Assembly: GCA_014529385.2 (NCBI GenBank)
Contig: CM043944.1
Span: 169,643,740-169,707,739 of the forward strand
Source: Adiantum capillus-veneris
Lineage: Eukaryota; Streptophyta; Polypodiopsida; Polypodiales; Pteridaceae
Direction: 5' to 3'
DNA: 64,000 nucleotides
Shown: in pieces, positions 12,610 to 23,817 of the stretch
Layout of the letters: each line of letters begins with the position of its first letter
Numbering within the stretch: the first letter of the stretch is position 1
Made by a program: the position numbers and the translations under genes
The notes under the pieces: model-generated
Databases searched by the model: none
Told to the model about the DNA's origin: nothing
Seen by the model: only the letters and a program-made list of their open reading frames with translations

Positions 12610-12725
12610 CAAAGCTCACCAAATCTACAAAAAAAGGGGGAGGTAGAGCTCCCCCATCATCCGCACGCGCGCAGATGATGGGGGAGCTCTGCCTCCCCCT
12701 TTTTTTGTCGATTTGATGAGCTTTG
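12610..12725. repeat. Hairpin 2: long GC-rich inverted repeat
   Basis: The left arm CAAAGCTCACCAAATCTAC, an A-run, then GGGGGAGGTAGAGCTCCCCC and ATCATCCGC pairs with GCAGATGATGGGGGAGCTC, TGCCTCCCCC, a T-run and GATTTGATGAGCTTTG. The palindrome centre is a CGCGCG tract near 12667. Confidence 0.9.
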
Positions 12726-12821
12726 TCAATGGTATTGTAGGAAAAATGCTTTTGATTGAGGTTATAGAAATAAAACCTACATTGTTTGATATATATTTGT
12801 TCAATAAACACATCAAAAACG

Positions 12822-12899
12822 CAAAAAAGGGGAGACAGAGCAACCCCATCATCCCCGCGCGCGCGGATGATTGGGGAGCTCTACCTCCCCCTTTTTTTT
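12822..12899. repeat. Hairpin 3: long GC-rich inverted repeat
   Basis: Same family as hairpins 2 and 4, with more mismatches: AAAAAAGGGGAGACAGAGC, CCCCATCATCC, a centre of CGCGCGCG, then GGATGATTGGGGAGCTC and CCCCC followed by a T-run. The sequence just right of it repeats that right of hairpin 2 (TGGTGAGCTTTGTCAATGGT). Confidence 0.88.
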
Positions 12900-12990
12900 G
12901 TAGATTTGGTGAGCTTTGTCAATGGTGTTACTGGAAATAGGCTTTTGATTAAGGTTTTTGAAATGCTTTTCCCCCATCATCTGTGTCGAC

Positions 12991-13068
12991 AAAAAAGGGG
13001 GAGGCAGAGCTCCCCCATCATCCACGCGCACGCGGATGATGGGGAAGCTTTGCCTCGCCCTTTTTTTT
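12991..13068. repeat. Hairpin 4: long GC-rich inverted repeat next to the cargo-gene promoter
   Basis: Arms AAAAAAGGGGGAGGCAGAGC plus TCCCCCATCATCC and their near-complement meet at CGCGCACGCG. Its right end lies about 15 bp upstream of the likely TATA box of the plus-strand gene. Single arms of the same family remain at about 12483-12525 and 12970-12982. Confidence 0.88.
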
Positions 13069-13081
13069 CATTTTGATGTGG

Positions 13082-13091
13082 TCTTATATAA
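13082..13091 (+). promoter_or_regulatory. Likely TATA box of the ParB/methyltransferase gene
   Basis: TCTTATATAA about 35-40 bp upstream of the first ATG (13125), between hairpin 4 and the coding start. Placement would give a very short 5' leader. A second AT-rich TATA candidate is at about 13120. Confidence 0.4.
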
Positions 13092-13124
13092 ACTAAAAAA
13101 TATATTATATGTGTTGTGTATATA

Positions 13125-16100
13125 ATGGCACCAAAGAGGGATAGCAAGAAAAGAAAAACTCCAGTCTCTCCTTTTAGCAACCGTCAAGTCAGCATGAAGC
13201 TAAGGTCCGGTTGTATACCAAAGGGAGCTATTGATTAGGAGGCATCATCACGAGTCCGACATTTGGACACTCCACCAAATAAAAAGAACAGGATTCTCAA
13301 AAGGTGTGTTTTTATTGATAACGAGGCTCAAGTTGATGAAGACTCCAGCAACATCGAAGATGACATAGAGATCATAGGTAAATTATGAGTGTATGCTATA
13401 ATTTTATGTCAATACGTAGTTTATATTATAAATTTTGCAATGGTAGATGGTTAAATTTGATGGACTTTTTTTTCGTTTGGAAAGTTTGGTAATTAATAAC
13501 CATGTGGGAGAGTAAGAAAGGGTGAACCATTATTTATATACATACCATTGATAGTTGCTAGAGAAAATATTAAGTATTGTTTTTGTTTATGTTGGAGAAA
13601 AGGTCCTTACATCTCATGTGAGATCCCTATATAGAGTGTGCGATTTTTTTTGAAAAGAGTTGTCTCCGTACAAATGAGACTCTGGAAAAATTTTTGTAAA
13701 TTAAATACTTTACACTATCTAATCCTAATTGCATATGTTTTTGGACAATTGAATGTTTGTCACTTGTTATCTCTATGCAGAGACCAATGTTCACATTGAA
13801 GATCATCATGACAATGAAGAAGATAGTGATCCTCAAGGGGATGAGGAGAATAAGCATTCCAAACACCTAGGCAAGCAAATTTTGCTTGGCTTGATGAAAG
13901 ATGTTCTAAGTCAGTTTTATGTAAAGAAGAAGACATTGCCTCCTCCGGTTCCACTTTGTCGACTCATGGTGCATGAGGCTATTAGGTTTGCTAGAGATGA
14001 TGTAGAATGGCTCATTTCCTCATTTGATTCTGCTGGGTATTTAGAAACTATGGGGCATTTTCTTGTGTCCGTTGGGGATTCTAGAGTAGATATCATTCCC
14101 GTGACCGCAGCGGATTTGGAGGAATGGGGACCACTTTGGTGGGAAAGAAATGCTGAGTTCAAGAGATCACTTGGTAGAGAATGGCAAGAGCTCAAAGGAA
14201 AAAAGTTTCTGGTATGGGATGGCAACCATAGGCTAAAAACATGGTGGAAGAGAATCAAAGATAGTGAGATCTTTCACCTCTTTTGTTGTAAAGCTTTGTT
14301 TTTACAAATGATGATTTTTTTGTGTGTGATAGAGTACTCGGACAATGGTCAATACCATGTTAGTGTTCATTGCCAATTCCTTGAGTTGTCCAGAGAAAAA
14401 TAAGCAGAGTTGCTTCTTGCACTTGACAGTTCGTTAATCGCATGTTGACTCTCATTTTTTTGCAAGCAATGCTTGTGTTCAACTCTTTGTTTTCAAAATT
14501 TTTGCAGCATTTCAAGGGCACATGTCATGCCAAACATCACTCATGAAGTTTATATGTTTCAAAGATTTGGCATGGCAAATAAATATTCAATCCTTCAAAA
14601 ATTGACACCTGATATGAGAGAATGGGCTAGGGTGGAGATGACTATGGAGGCAAGGTATTACCATGGTGCTGCACCATGGTACAACACTCCATGTGGATTG
14701 ATATCTTAGCTTGTGTGGAAGGTGATACCTACTCTACATGTTGGGTAATTAATGTAAAATTGTATTATGGTTTCAATACAGTGTTTTTTATTAGGATGAG
14801 CTCACTGCATTTATGTCCAAAGAAAGAGCAAAGCTAGATGCACTTGGACTAAATGATGTTGAGAAGAAGAAGAGACTGGACAAGGCCACAAAGGTAGAAG
14901 AGGAACGGTTGAAAGATAGGGGCTACAAGTGCTTCTCAATCGCCAATCCTCTTAATGGTGATGAGTTCTTCAAGTTGCTTTTTAGCATTAAATGGGATGA
15001 ACTTGGAATGCTAAAGATCACTAGAGATAAGCTCTATTGTTTGACAAGCTCTAAAATCACTCCTGAAAGGTATTGAAGCTATTAGTTTCTCATTTTTAAT
15101 TGTATTCATTCCATTTTGTTTTTCTATATGATTAAGTGATATGTTGTTCTTATTGCTTGTAGAAAGAAGATAATTTTGCACCTCATGAGCCTCACTAAGT
15201 CTAAGGATCCACAATATCTTCATTTTGGTGATTACAAGCTTTTTAGAAGTTACATGAAAAAGGAGACTTATTGGGCTCACTTGCATGGGGAGGCTACACT
15301 TATGATTGAAAGGATGCAAGTAGAAGGTCCACAACTTCCTAATTCTTTTGACCTATTCTACAAGACGAGCATGAGGAATCATATTTTGCAGGTAGACGTT
15401 TGACCATTGTATTTAACAGAATATAGACATGTTTTAATATACACAAGATCAAGTTGAGTGTGCTTTTTGATTGTTACTATGTATGTAGGATTTTATTTAT
15501 CTAATGGATGCGGTGAAGTCTTCCGACTCTAGTGAGAAGATGTCGGAGCTTGTGTTGTCGGCTAAGAGAGTGATTTACAGGTTTGCATCTTCCACTTGCA
15601 CTCTTTGCAAAAAAAGAGCATTTCATTTTTTTGCCATGGTTTGGTGACAGTGGGTCATTTTGAGAATGATGAAATATCATTTTGTGTTTACAAAAAATCC
15701 TTAAATTCCATGTGGAAGCCTGATATGGGGTGGATGGTTCTTTTAACAATACGCGTGTGTATAATGTCTATGTTGAAAACAATTAAATCTCATGTGGGAG
15801 CCCAAGATAGGGTTTATGGTTTATTTTGAAAAAGTATTCTCCATAGGAGACTCTGACTTTTTTTTTTTTGGGATACATGACATTTATTATACCATTGCGT
15901 TTATGTGCTTTTCAAAGTGGATGATGCTCTAAAAAATGTGTAGATGGGTTATGCAATGCGTTGAGACGTAGGAATTGAATGAAGCCCCATTATTCACTAG
16001 AGAGTGGATTGATGTACGTGATGAGAATACAATGTTCTCTCCCTCTTTGATTGAAAGGAATCCGACAACATGGGAAGCCAATGTTTGTCCTTGGTGGTTG

Positions 16101-17853
16101 GATTATCCACTAGGAGTTATTCCAAAGCAAGAGTTTGAATTACGTAAGAGTAAGTATCTTAACACTAGTGGCTCTTTTATTTTGAGAATGTATATGTCTT
16201 ACTGTAGTACTAATTTATGTAATATTGTGCTATATGGTTGTTGAGTGAAGGGTTTCAAAATGAGAGTGATGAGTACTTACAGGACACCAATGTAGAGTCT
16301 CTCCCTCCCATTTCTCAAGGAGTTACTCAAAACACTGTTGAGAGTGGCTCTCAAGGTACTCCACTAGCAAACAATGTACTCAAGAAGGGTAAAGGGAAAA
16401 TGGAGCCTCCAAGTACATCAAGGAAATCCACTCCTTCTTCAATGCCTCCCATTGTGCCATCTACAGAGCCCGGCATGTCCTCTTTGGCAACCACTATACC
16501 CCATATGTCACCCTCTTCTAATGTGCCCACTACATCCTCATTGGTGCACACTACTTTGTTTGTTGCAGAGTCTTCACTTGGGCGAGAGGCTTGGGAGAGA
16601 AGGCCGATCACACGATCTGTTGGTAAGTTTAAGAAAATTTTTAGCAAATCTCTCTTCCATATTTCCTAATTCAAAGCTAACTTGGATAATGCTTGTAGGG
16701 TTCCATTACCAAACCCCATTGTAGATGTTTTGTTTGTGGATATATCACAAATTGATAAGTTTTCCCTTGATAGGTAGATTTTCATAGTGCTTATTTATTT
16801 GCATTTTCTTCTTACATTGTTCTATGATTTTGAACATGATTCATGTTTGGTTTTCTTATAGCATCAACAAATTTTTGCGACACAGAATACAAATCTATAT
16901 AGCAAAGATGGTGTGCCATGTCGTGAGGTTGCTAGGCTTATCTTTGCAGATTTTCCTAAAAGTTTGCTTGTGGTTAGGACCAATCCCATTGGGTAAGTAA
17001 CTTTTCTTTGGACTAGTACCTACAGCTAACTATGGTTGTATGCTTACATGTCATCATTCACTTTTGTAGAGGGCATGAGTGTTCCCAAGTGGAACACATT
17101 TTCCAGGGGGCTAGTGATAGGGTGCATGGATGTTGCTCATGAGTTCTTGGCCGATGAGGGGTTTTTAGTCACCATGTGCATGGCCGAGCATATTGGAGAT
17201 TTTATTGCAGATGCAACTAGGGTAGGACTTGTGCTCTTACGTACATGGACTCTCATGTGTAATAAGAAGGCTTATCGGCATCCACTCACTAGAGAGGCGG
17301 TGAGATAACAAACTTAGTTTCATAGTTTAATTTCCTAACTATAAACATTGTAGCTATGCCATTCATTCTTTGAGTTTTTTATTCATGCAGGTACTTGATC
17401 TTACCATGTGTCTTTGGTATCGTATTGGGCATCCTGTGCCACACTATGATAGAGAGGCAGGGGAGAAAATTGCCGAGAGATTGTTTTCAGCAGATTGTAG
17501 CTACATGATAGATGATGTAGTCTTCCCCATTGAGATTGATGGTGTTATTCTTAGAGGCGGGGCAGAGCGGTCTTCTTTGTTCTTTCGGTAAGACTAGTTC
17601 ATAGTATGATACTAGTGAATGTTATGGTATATATGTGTTTGCATTCGGTTTCTAATTTACTTTTTATATGGTCAGGTGGTTGCTGGCAACATTTACTGAG
17701 CCTCATGACTATGTTTTGGACTTGTTTGCGGGGTGTGGTGGTTTGGGCCGAGCTTCTGTGGAAGATATGAGGCATTGCATGTGTCTAGAGCTAGATGATG
17801 TGCTCTATGAAAGATGTTTGACCGATATTGCATGTGGACCTGTGAAATGTTGA
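13125..17853 (+). pseudogene. ParB/Srx-like plus amino-methyltransferase-like protein, about 14 exons, decayed
   Basis: Exons read by GT-AG borders: 13125-13377, 13781-14263, 14333-14432, 14508-14721, 14795-15069, 15163-15391, 15489-15580, 15944-16149, 16251-16622, about 16699-16773, 16862-16992, 17070-17299, 17391-17587 and 17676-17853; about 1,010 codons. Exon 1 is basic (KRDSKKRK, possible NLS) then acidic. Exon 2 has a ParB/sulfiredoxin-like domain: VPLCRLMVHEAIRFARDDV, then FLVWDGNHRLKTWW, matching the D/E-G-x-H-R-L signature. A Ser/Thr/Pro-rich linker fills exon 9. Exons 10-14 look like a permuted amino-methyltransferase (pfam N6_N4_Mtase order): DVLFVDISQ where motif IV (DPPY) should be, then at the C-terminus motif I YVLDLFAGCGGLGRAS and CLELDD. 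That motif order suggests N6-adenine or N4-cytosine modification, not the C5 class. Stops are at 13236, 14401, 14707 and 15969, with frameshifts near 16.6-16.9 kb and 17.13 kb. Confidence 0.72.
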
Positions 17854-18361
17854 TTGTGGATGCACATTTGGTTGAGGAAACTCTATTTTGAAAGTACATA
17901 TCTTCATGTTTTGATTTATGTTTTTATGTACATGGCAGCCATATGACATTGACATGGCATTTTGGTATGCTCCATACATTTCATTTGAATATTTCATTTG
18001 AATATTTCATTTGTGTTTGTTTGGTACATGACGGCCTCATGATGTGGAGATGACTTTGATTGGAGCTTTCTTTTGTAGTTAGATTATGTTGACACCATTG
18101 GCTTGTGTGTTGATTTTTGTGAGATAACAAAATCGTTAAAGTGATGGAAATAAGAGTTTATGTGAAGGAAATCCCTTGTGGGAGACCATGTTTTCAGTAC
18201 AGCCTCAAAAATACATATAAATGGTGCTTTTTATAAAGTTTCATTTTGCATAAACATAGACATGCTTCCATATTTCTTAAAAGTATTTGGTAGTTGAAGG
18301 ATTGTATTGTGAGGTTTTGATTTTTTCCACTACACAATGATATTTAAAGATATCATTGGTG
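17854..18361. other. 3' flank of the cargo gene to the right TIR
   Basis: AT-rich sequence with a small direct repeat (TTTCATTTGAATATTTCATTTG near 17990) and no further ORF. It presumably holds the 3' UTR and the right subterminal region of the MULE. Confidence 0.5.
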
Positions 18362-18414
18362 TAAAATTAGGGTTTAAAAGCTCGAAATTGAAAGCTCGCA
18401 AAAATAAACCCCCC
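18362..18414 (-). repeat. MULE right terminal inverted repeat
   Basis: Inverted partner of 6178-6231, about 50 bp, with the shared block GAAATTGAAAGCTCGCAAA and a few mismatches and small indels. The outermost bases are a C-run (18409-18414), which corresponds to the G-rich outer end of the left TIR. Confidence 0.88.
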
Positions 18415-18423
18415 GTTATTTTG
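18415..18423. repeat. MULE target site duplication, right
   Basis: GTTATTTTG, identical to 6169-6177. The sequence that follows (AACTATTAAAGAATTTTTTTC) is the continuation of the interrupted 1.4 kb repeat, as copy B shows at 24605 onward. Confidence 0.88.
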
Positions 18424-19056
18424 AACTATTAAAGAATTTTTTTCTTTAGAAAAGCTTCTTCTATAGCTTCTTATGGTGAAGCTTCATTAATCTTGAAAGA
18501 TACCATAAATAAATTGTTAACAATGTTGATTGGGGATTAAGACACTTGGATTAGAAGGGGTGATGGCCTTCTAATCAAATAATAATATTTTTTTGCTAGA
18601 AACTTTGGGGGATTTTTATAAAAGGAGAAGTACATTTTAGAACACATGAATTACTTTTGGACTAAGCTTGTAATTTTTTCAAAAAAAGTTTGTAAGATGG
18701 ACATGGATAACAAGTGGTATAGTCCATTGATACCTATAAAACACAACCAAGGCTAACATATCTGTATTCTTGTTTGGATGGATGCAGATAAGGACTCTAT
18801 ATTATCTTGGAAGGTTTTTTTTTGGCTTTTAAGCAATTTTCCAATACATGATTACACATACACCCACTGCAAGTGAAGTACATCTGATATCTGTATACTA
18901 GAATGAGGCTTCATTCATATAAACATTGTACAAATATAATTCTAAGACTGAGTTGTTTTTGTACTTATCGTTTATCTTTCTTTGGAGCTAGCTGTCTTTT
19001 GAATGTCAAAGTTCAATTATGTCTTATTATTTTTGATAAAACAACTACACACATGT
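18424..19056. repeat. 1.4 kb repeat, copy A, right part
   Basis: Continues the sequence interrupted at 6177 and aligns with 24605-25240 (for example GAATTTTTTTCTTTAGAAAA and CTTGTTTGGATGGATGCAG). The match ends near ACAACTACACACATGTC. Confidence 0.85.
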
Positions 19057-19807
19057 CTTAAACATAAGGTTCTTTCATTCTTATGGGAAAACTGGGACAT
19101 TGGCTTTAGAAAATAATTCTTAAACATAGTTCTAAGTTGGACCCACAGTCTGTAATCCCTTGTTTGGTTAATTGGTGTTAGATGGTCCTTCATAGACTAT
19201 TTTTCTGGTCTCCTGCTCACGGCTATTATAGTCACTAACTTTCCTGTTTTAAGGATTGCAAGCCCGATCTACAAAGAATAATCTTATTTATGTTTATATA
19301 TTTCCTTTTAGGACCACAAACACTTTAGAATGATAGCCCGCATGACTTTAAAACACAACCCTGAGAATCATACAGAGATTCTAGAGCAGATTAAGTTTTA
19401 CCTAAAAGACCATACTCCAATGAATTCCTTGGAAACTAGAACCTGAACTTTCCTGGCAAGAAAGTCCAAATATTGTATTACTTACTACAAAAAGTAGTCA
19501 TAGCCTCACTAAGTTTTTGTATATTGCAGACCCTTGCTCTCTCGCAAGGTTTGGCATGGACCTCTGAACCCCTTCCTGTGGCAACATCTCTTGTCCTGAG
19601 ATGTATTAGTAGCTTGGATGATTCTCAACTAATTTATGACTCAGCTCTTACCTCATAAGATAAAAAGATGTCTATCTTACACATGTGATCTTTTAATAAA
19701 TGGGTCAAAGTTTTGGCTACCTTGGACAAGGATTCCAAAGATGGTGTGAATTTGATTTCCCAGTGCATAGCCCAGCTTCCCGTACTCTCTGTACAATACC
19801 AGCATAG

Positions 19808-20668
19808 TTGGCCCTATTCTCTTCTTCTGGTGCTAATGTGTCTAACTTTTTGAAGAAACTTTGCGGCCTCAATCCGTCTTTTGTTAGCACCTTGGGTACT
19901 CCAACTATCCCTCAAACAGGTGGTATCTTTTGTAGGGATAGTGCAACTCTGGAAGCCTTCAAAGAATTTCAGAGTAATATTTGCTCCCTTAATGACTCTA
20001 ACCTCTTAGAAATGGTACTAAAAATCTCTAAAGTATTTCCTTTCCTACCTGTTAGGCAGAGTGAAATTGAATCTTTTGGGGTAGACAATCAGCTCTGGGT
20101 CTTACCTAACAAAGCCTTTTTAGTACCAATTCTAAGTGAAACCTGGGTTTACCTTTCCTCTACTATCAATGACTGCAGGCTCAAAATTTTGAAAGGTGGA
20201 CAATTTCTTGAGAAAGGGGAACTCATAAAAGCCCCCTTCAACCTCAACCTCATCGATCATTCCAAATTCCCCTCTAATACTGGCCTCTACATCCATATAA
20301 AGGGTAAACTGGAGTTTGCCAAAAGCAACCTAGATTTCTACATAGAATCCATATGGAATGTTTTTCAACCGTATGTTAAATGTGTCTGCAAATTTCTTGA
20401 CCCTAAAGCTTCATGCAAATCTAGCATCATGTGGTTTGATCATGCCATTTGGTATATTCTCAACCATCTAGACCTACTCTTCCCTGAAAAACATGTGGGC
20501 TTTTATCTCTCCCTTATTTGTTCTTGGTTAGGCGGCCAAGGTAAACAGATAGTGATTGCTCAAATTGCCTTTAACATCTTTTGTGGGGTAATGCTGGATA
20601 TCGTGAAGGAACTAAAATCAAATGAACCTCGGATCTATTTAACCACTTTGCTAATTGCAAAGGAGTAA
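19808..20668 (+). pseudogene. N-terminal region of the Penelope-like ORF, 286 codons open
   Basis: The longest open stretch of the element (starting MALFSSSGANVSNFLKK in the frame used). It carries no domain I can name. Upstream (about 19320-19450) a short frame reads DHKHFRMIARMTLKHNPENH and likely belongs to the same protein. Downstream, coding continues in another frame (NSLATPNSFTSFLTMSS, then MNMQVSMSPCGRRFLNKKAP). In Penelope-like elements a long, poorly conserved N-terminal region precedes the RT, which fits. A separate host gene fragment cannot be excluded. Confidence 0.5.
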
Positions 20669-21299
20669 AGATCATCACTAGCTTACTCAAGCCATGTATT
20701 GATGAAGATGACTCCCCTTCTCTAAAAAGACCCAATTCTCTTGCTACTCCTAACTCTTTCACTTCTTTTCTGACAATGAGCTCTTCCTCTATTCAAGGGA
20801 AATTTCTTAGCTGCACTAGGGAAAGAGGAAGAAACTCCCCAATAAGGACCTTTCTTGAATTGTAATCATTGATGAATATGCAAGTTTCTATGAGCCCATG
20901 TGGAAGGAGGTTTCTCAACAAAAAAGCTCCAGACCAAGACTCTATTTACATACACTGTCTCTTCTATAATGAGCTTCTTGACTGGATACAACCTAAAACA
21001 CTTTTTTTTGGGTGCTTTGACCTACTTTTTGGAAGCCATAAAATACTAGACAATGTACTTATTGGCTGGAAGTATCAACAACCCATTAAAAATTTGGTAT
21101 AGAGTAATGATTTTCTTCGACAAGAATCTGTTCTCGAATGTATCTGCAAATAGTTTATCACATTTTGCAAAGAATTTTATACATATGGTATGCATGTTTG
21201 TACTTGTGATCTTAGCATCATTGAAAATATCAAAGTCCGAAGAATCTTGGCTAATGGGCTTACTCACATACCCCACTTTCCCAAAAGCCCATAGCTTGC

Positions 21300-22690
21300 T
21301 TTATCAGCTTTACTTAGCTGCTTAATCGACCTTGTCAGTTCTCTCCAACTGGAGAAGACAATCCTATTGGACTTAACCAAAGTGGTGGAAGAATGTTTTT
21401 CCAAAAAATATCACAAATACCTAAAAAATGGTTATCTACAAATAACTCCTGGATAACACCACAACTTGCTCATGAATTTCAAAAATTAGCTTAAGGATTG
21501 GTTCATAGTTGGGCTAGATAAAAGTTGTGATTGCCCCACTCTTATTTACAAAAACTTAGCTTGGAAAGCTGCTCATTCTCGGGTATTTGGAAAAGAATTC
21601 ACTAGAATTAACACATTCCTACAAATAGTTATTACCAATAACATCTTGAGAAACTTAGAGAATTTACGCTATTCTCTTCAAGACACTAAACTACCAATAC
21701 TTTTTCCAACCTATAAGATTCATAAACATAAATTCAAATGGAACATCAGATGCTTCTAATGGCATCTTTATAGATATCACCAAAGGTATCACTCTTTGTC
21801 TTGACCTTATACTAGCTGATTTTGAGCTTATCTGTGCCTCTAGACACAAAATCTACCATAACTTTCTACAAATTCTGTACAACCCCTTCTGAATAACAAA
21901 AAACTCTATCGAGGTTTCTCTTAACCTCCCTAAACAAATTTTCCATCCTTTTACAACAGATATTACTCAATGTTATGAGAACATTCCCATAGAAGGAGAT
22001 CTTGGGCTTAAAGATGTACTATTACAGGTTATCAAATTAGATTTTATTAATGCTAGAAAGTGGAATTTTTCTACATATCTCTTTCCAAAAAACCTAGATG
22101 GTTAAAAAAACATACTCATCACACCCCTTGCACTTCAATGAAGAGAAGCTATGTCTTTACATATCATGGTTACTTGATAAATGTACTATTCTCTCTGGAG
22201 GACACTGTTTTAACCAAAGCGTAGGCATCCCCATGGGGTTCTCTTGCTCCCCGCTTATGTGTAACATATACCTTGCCTTCTTCGAATACAAATGGTTTCT
22301 CAGAGCCATGAAAAATAAAAGTAATAAACTTTCATTGTTTAGACACACTTACAGATATATGGATGACATACTTAGCATCAACAATAAGGATTTTTCAAAA
22401 AAGATCAGTTATATATATCCTAACTTCTTAAAAATTAACCAACTTCTTTACAAGGGTTCATAATACCTAGTGGATTTTTTTGCACTTCACTACAATTCCT
22501 TAACTTTTCCATTTCTCTTTATATACCCTGTGTCGAAGAGTATGACCAAAAATTTGTATGGAAGAGAGATCTTCTAAAACTTCCACCTTTTGATTTCATT
22601 ATAAGGAATAGTAATACGCTCCACAAAGCAGCTCTTAACACTTATATCAGCGTGCTTAATTATCTACTCTTCCTCCAACTACCTCCTTGA
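21300..22690 (+). pseudogene. Penelope-like reverse transcriptase, frameshifted
   Basis: Segments in order: VVEECFSKKYHKYLKNG, then LENLRYSLQDTKLPILFPTY and KIHKHK (the linker before the fingers), then FTTDITQCYENIPIEGDLGL (motif A, with the first catalytic Asp), then SVGIPMGFSCSPLMCNIYLA (motif B, GIPMG) and HTYRYMDDILSINN (motif C, YMDD). After that comes EYDQKFVWKRDLLKLPPFDF. GIPMG with RYxDD and the DIxxxYENIP motif A are characteristic of Penelope-like RTs, not LTR or LINE RTs. Indels near 21750 and 22450 and several stops inactivate it. No GIY-YIG domain follows before the repeat copy at 23818. Confidence 0.7.
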
Positions 22691-22900
22691 TTCGGAAGAT
22701 ATGAAGATACTTATAAAAAAGTATTGCCTTAATGGCTTCAACAGAAACGACATAATTAATAAAATTCTACTATCTCTTACCTAGCATGACTGGCCTGGGT
22801 TACACTTTAACCATGATGTTCTCATCTCTCTAATAAGGTAGTAGGCCCATTCACAATGGGCCTACTATCAACTTATTGTGTTTGGTGCCTGGGACATGGC

Positions 22901-22931
22901 CAGTACACACACACACACACACACACACACA
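22901..22931. repeat. (AC)n microsatellite
   Basis: About 30 bases of uninterrupted (AC)n, just past the end of the RT remnant. Confidence 0.95.
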
Positions 22932-23817
22932 ATGTTACTTACCTATAGGATTTTTTAGCATAATATTTTAAGATTCTTTAAACTACAAAAAATAACATTA
23001 TGGGTTTCCCAAAACAATCTTCCTAGTTTCAGTATATGGGTATCCACTGTGTGGTTTTGCAATGACGAACCGCATCACAGGCGGCCTCTCATTCTCGGAT
23101 CCCCAGGAGGAGCTCACTCCACTCAGTACTCTCTACACGCTACACGCATTCAGTGATGGTGGCCTTCCTCCTTCTTCTATTTAAGAGGTGAGGGTGCACT
23201 CTGCCCCTCACTTAGCCTTGTGTGAGCTCTTCTTGCGTAAAGTGTAAGGACTATGTTTGTATTCTCTGCTGCACCAAACATGGAGCTTGCAACACAAACA
23301 ACACAGGTTGGCCACTAAGCTTGGTATTAACGGTTTTGTTTCGTTTCTTTCTTATTTTACTATGGATAATGGTAAAGCTCTGTCACTTAAAACCTGGTAA
23401 GGCCCAATGTTTGGGTTAGCTCTACTTGGCAGAACATGATGGATGGTTGGTAAGGACCACACTGTGGTTAAGTTTTGCTTGACAGTTAGAGACACCACTG
23501 AGGAGTGTAGTTCCTTGGCACTTATGCCTGGTATAGCCCATTATGTTGTCTATGTTGGACATCATATGATAAATGATGAAGAAGTTTTAACAGTCTTGGG
23601 ACATAGCTTTGATCTTGCTACTGTTTTTTCTGGAAGTGCTGTGTAATCTGCTCATTAGTTTGGTTAAAATATATTTTTGAAATAATGTAAGGGGTTACTG
23701 CCTCCTGACTTGTCCTACTCCGTTAAAATTTACGCATCATTATTTAACAAATTACAAGTTGGAAATACATTGGAGGGTTGAAAATACACATATATGGTTT
23801 CACTACTACTGGGTGTC
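22932..23817. other. Unassigned sequence between RT and repeat copy B
   Basis: Two short plus-strand frames (23222-23419 and 23443-23646) are open but match no family I know. The second contains MPGIAHYVVYVGHHMINDEE. Their short length and lack of supporting context leave them unsupported as genes. It may be 3' sequence of the Penelope-like element. Confidence 0.4.

Larger units (their letters stand above)
19320..22700 (+). mobile_element. Penelope-like retroelement remnant
   Basis: A plus-strand coding region with decayed frames: an N-terminal part (from about 19320, including the open frame 19808-20668), a middle part, and a reverse transcriptase with Penelope-type motifs. It lies between two direct copies (A and B) of a 1.4 kb repeat, an arrangement resembling the pseudo-LTRs of Penelope-like elements. 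I see no GIY-YIG endonuclease after the RT, so it would belong to the endonuclease-less group or have lost that part. Frames change several times and stops are frequent. Confidence 0.65.

Noticed and set aside
13753-17853. Reading the cargo enzyme as a C5-cytosine methyltransferase because of DLFAGCGG
   Set aside because: In C5 enzymes this motif is near the N-terminus and is followed by PCQ and ENV motifs. Here it is the last domain segment, preceded by the other motifs, which fits the permuted amino-methyltransferase order.
20869-21325. Separate small genes in the Penelope-like region
   Set aside because: They fit better as frame-shifted pieces of one RT-encoding ORF.
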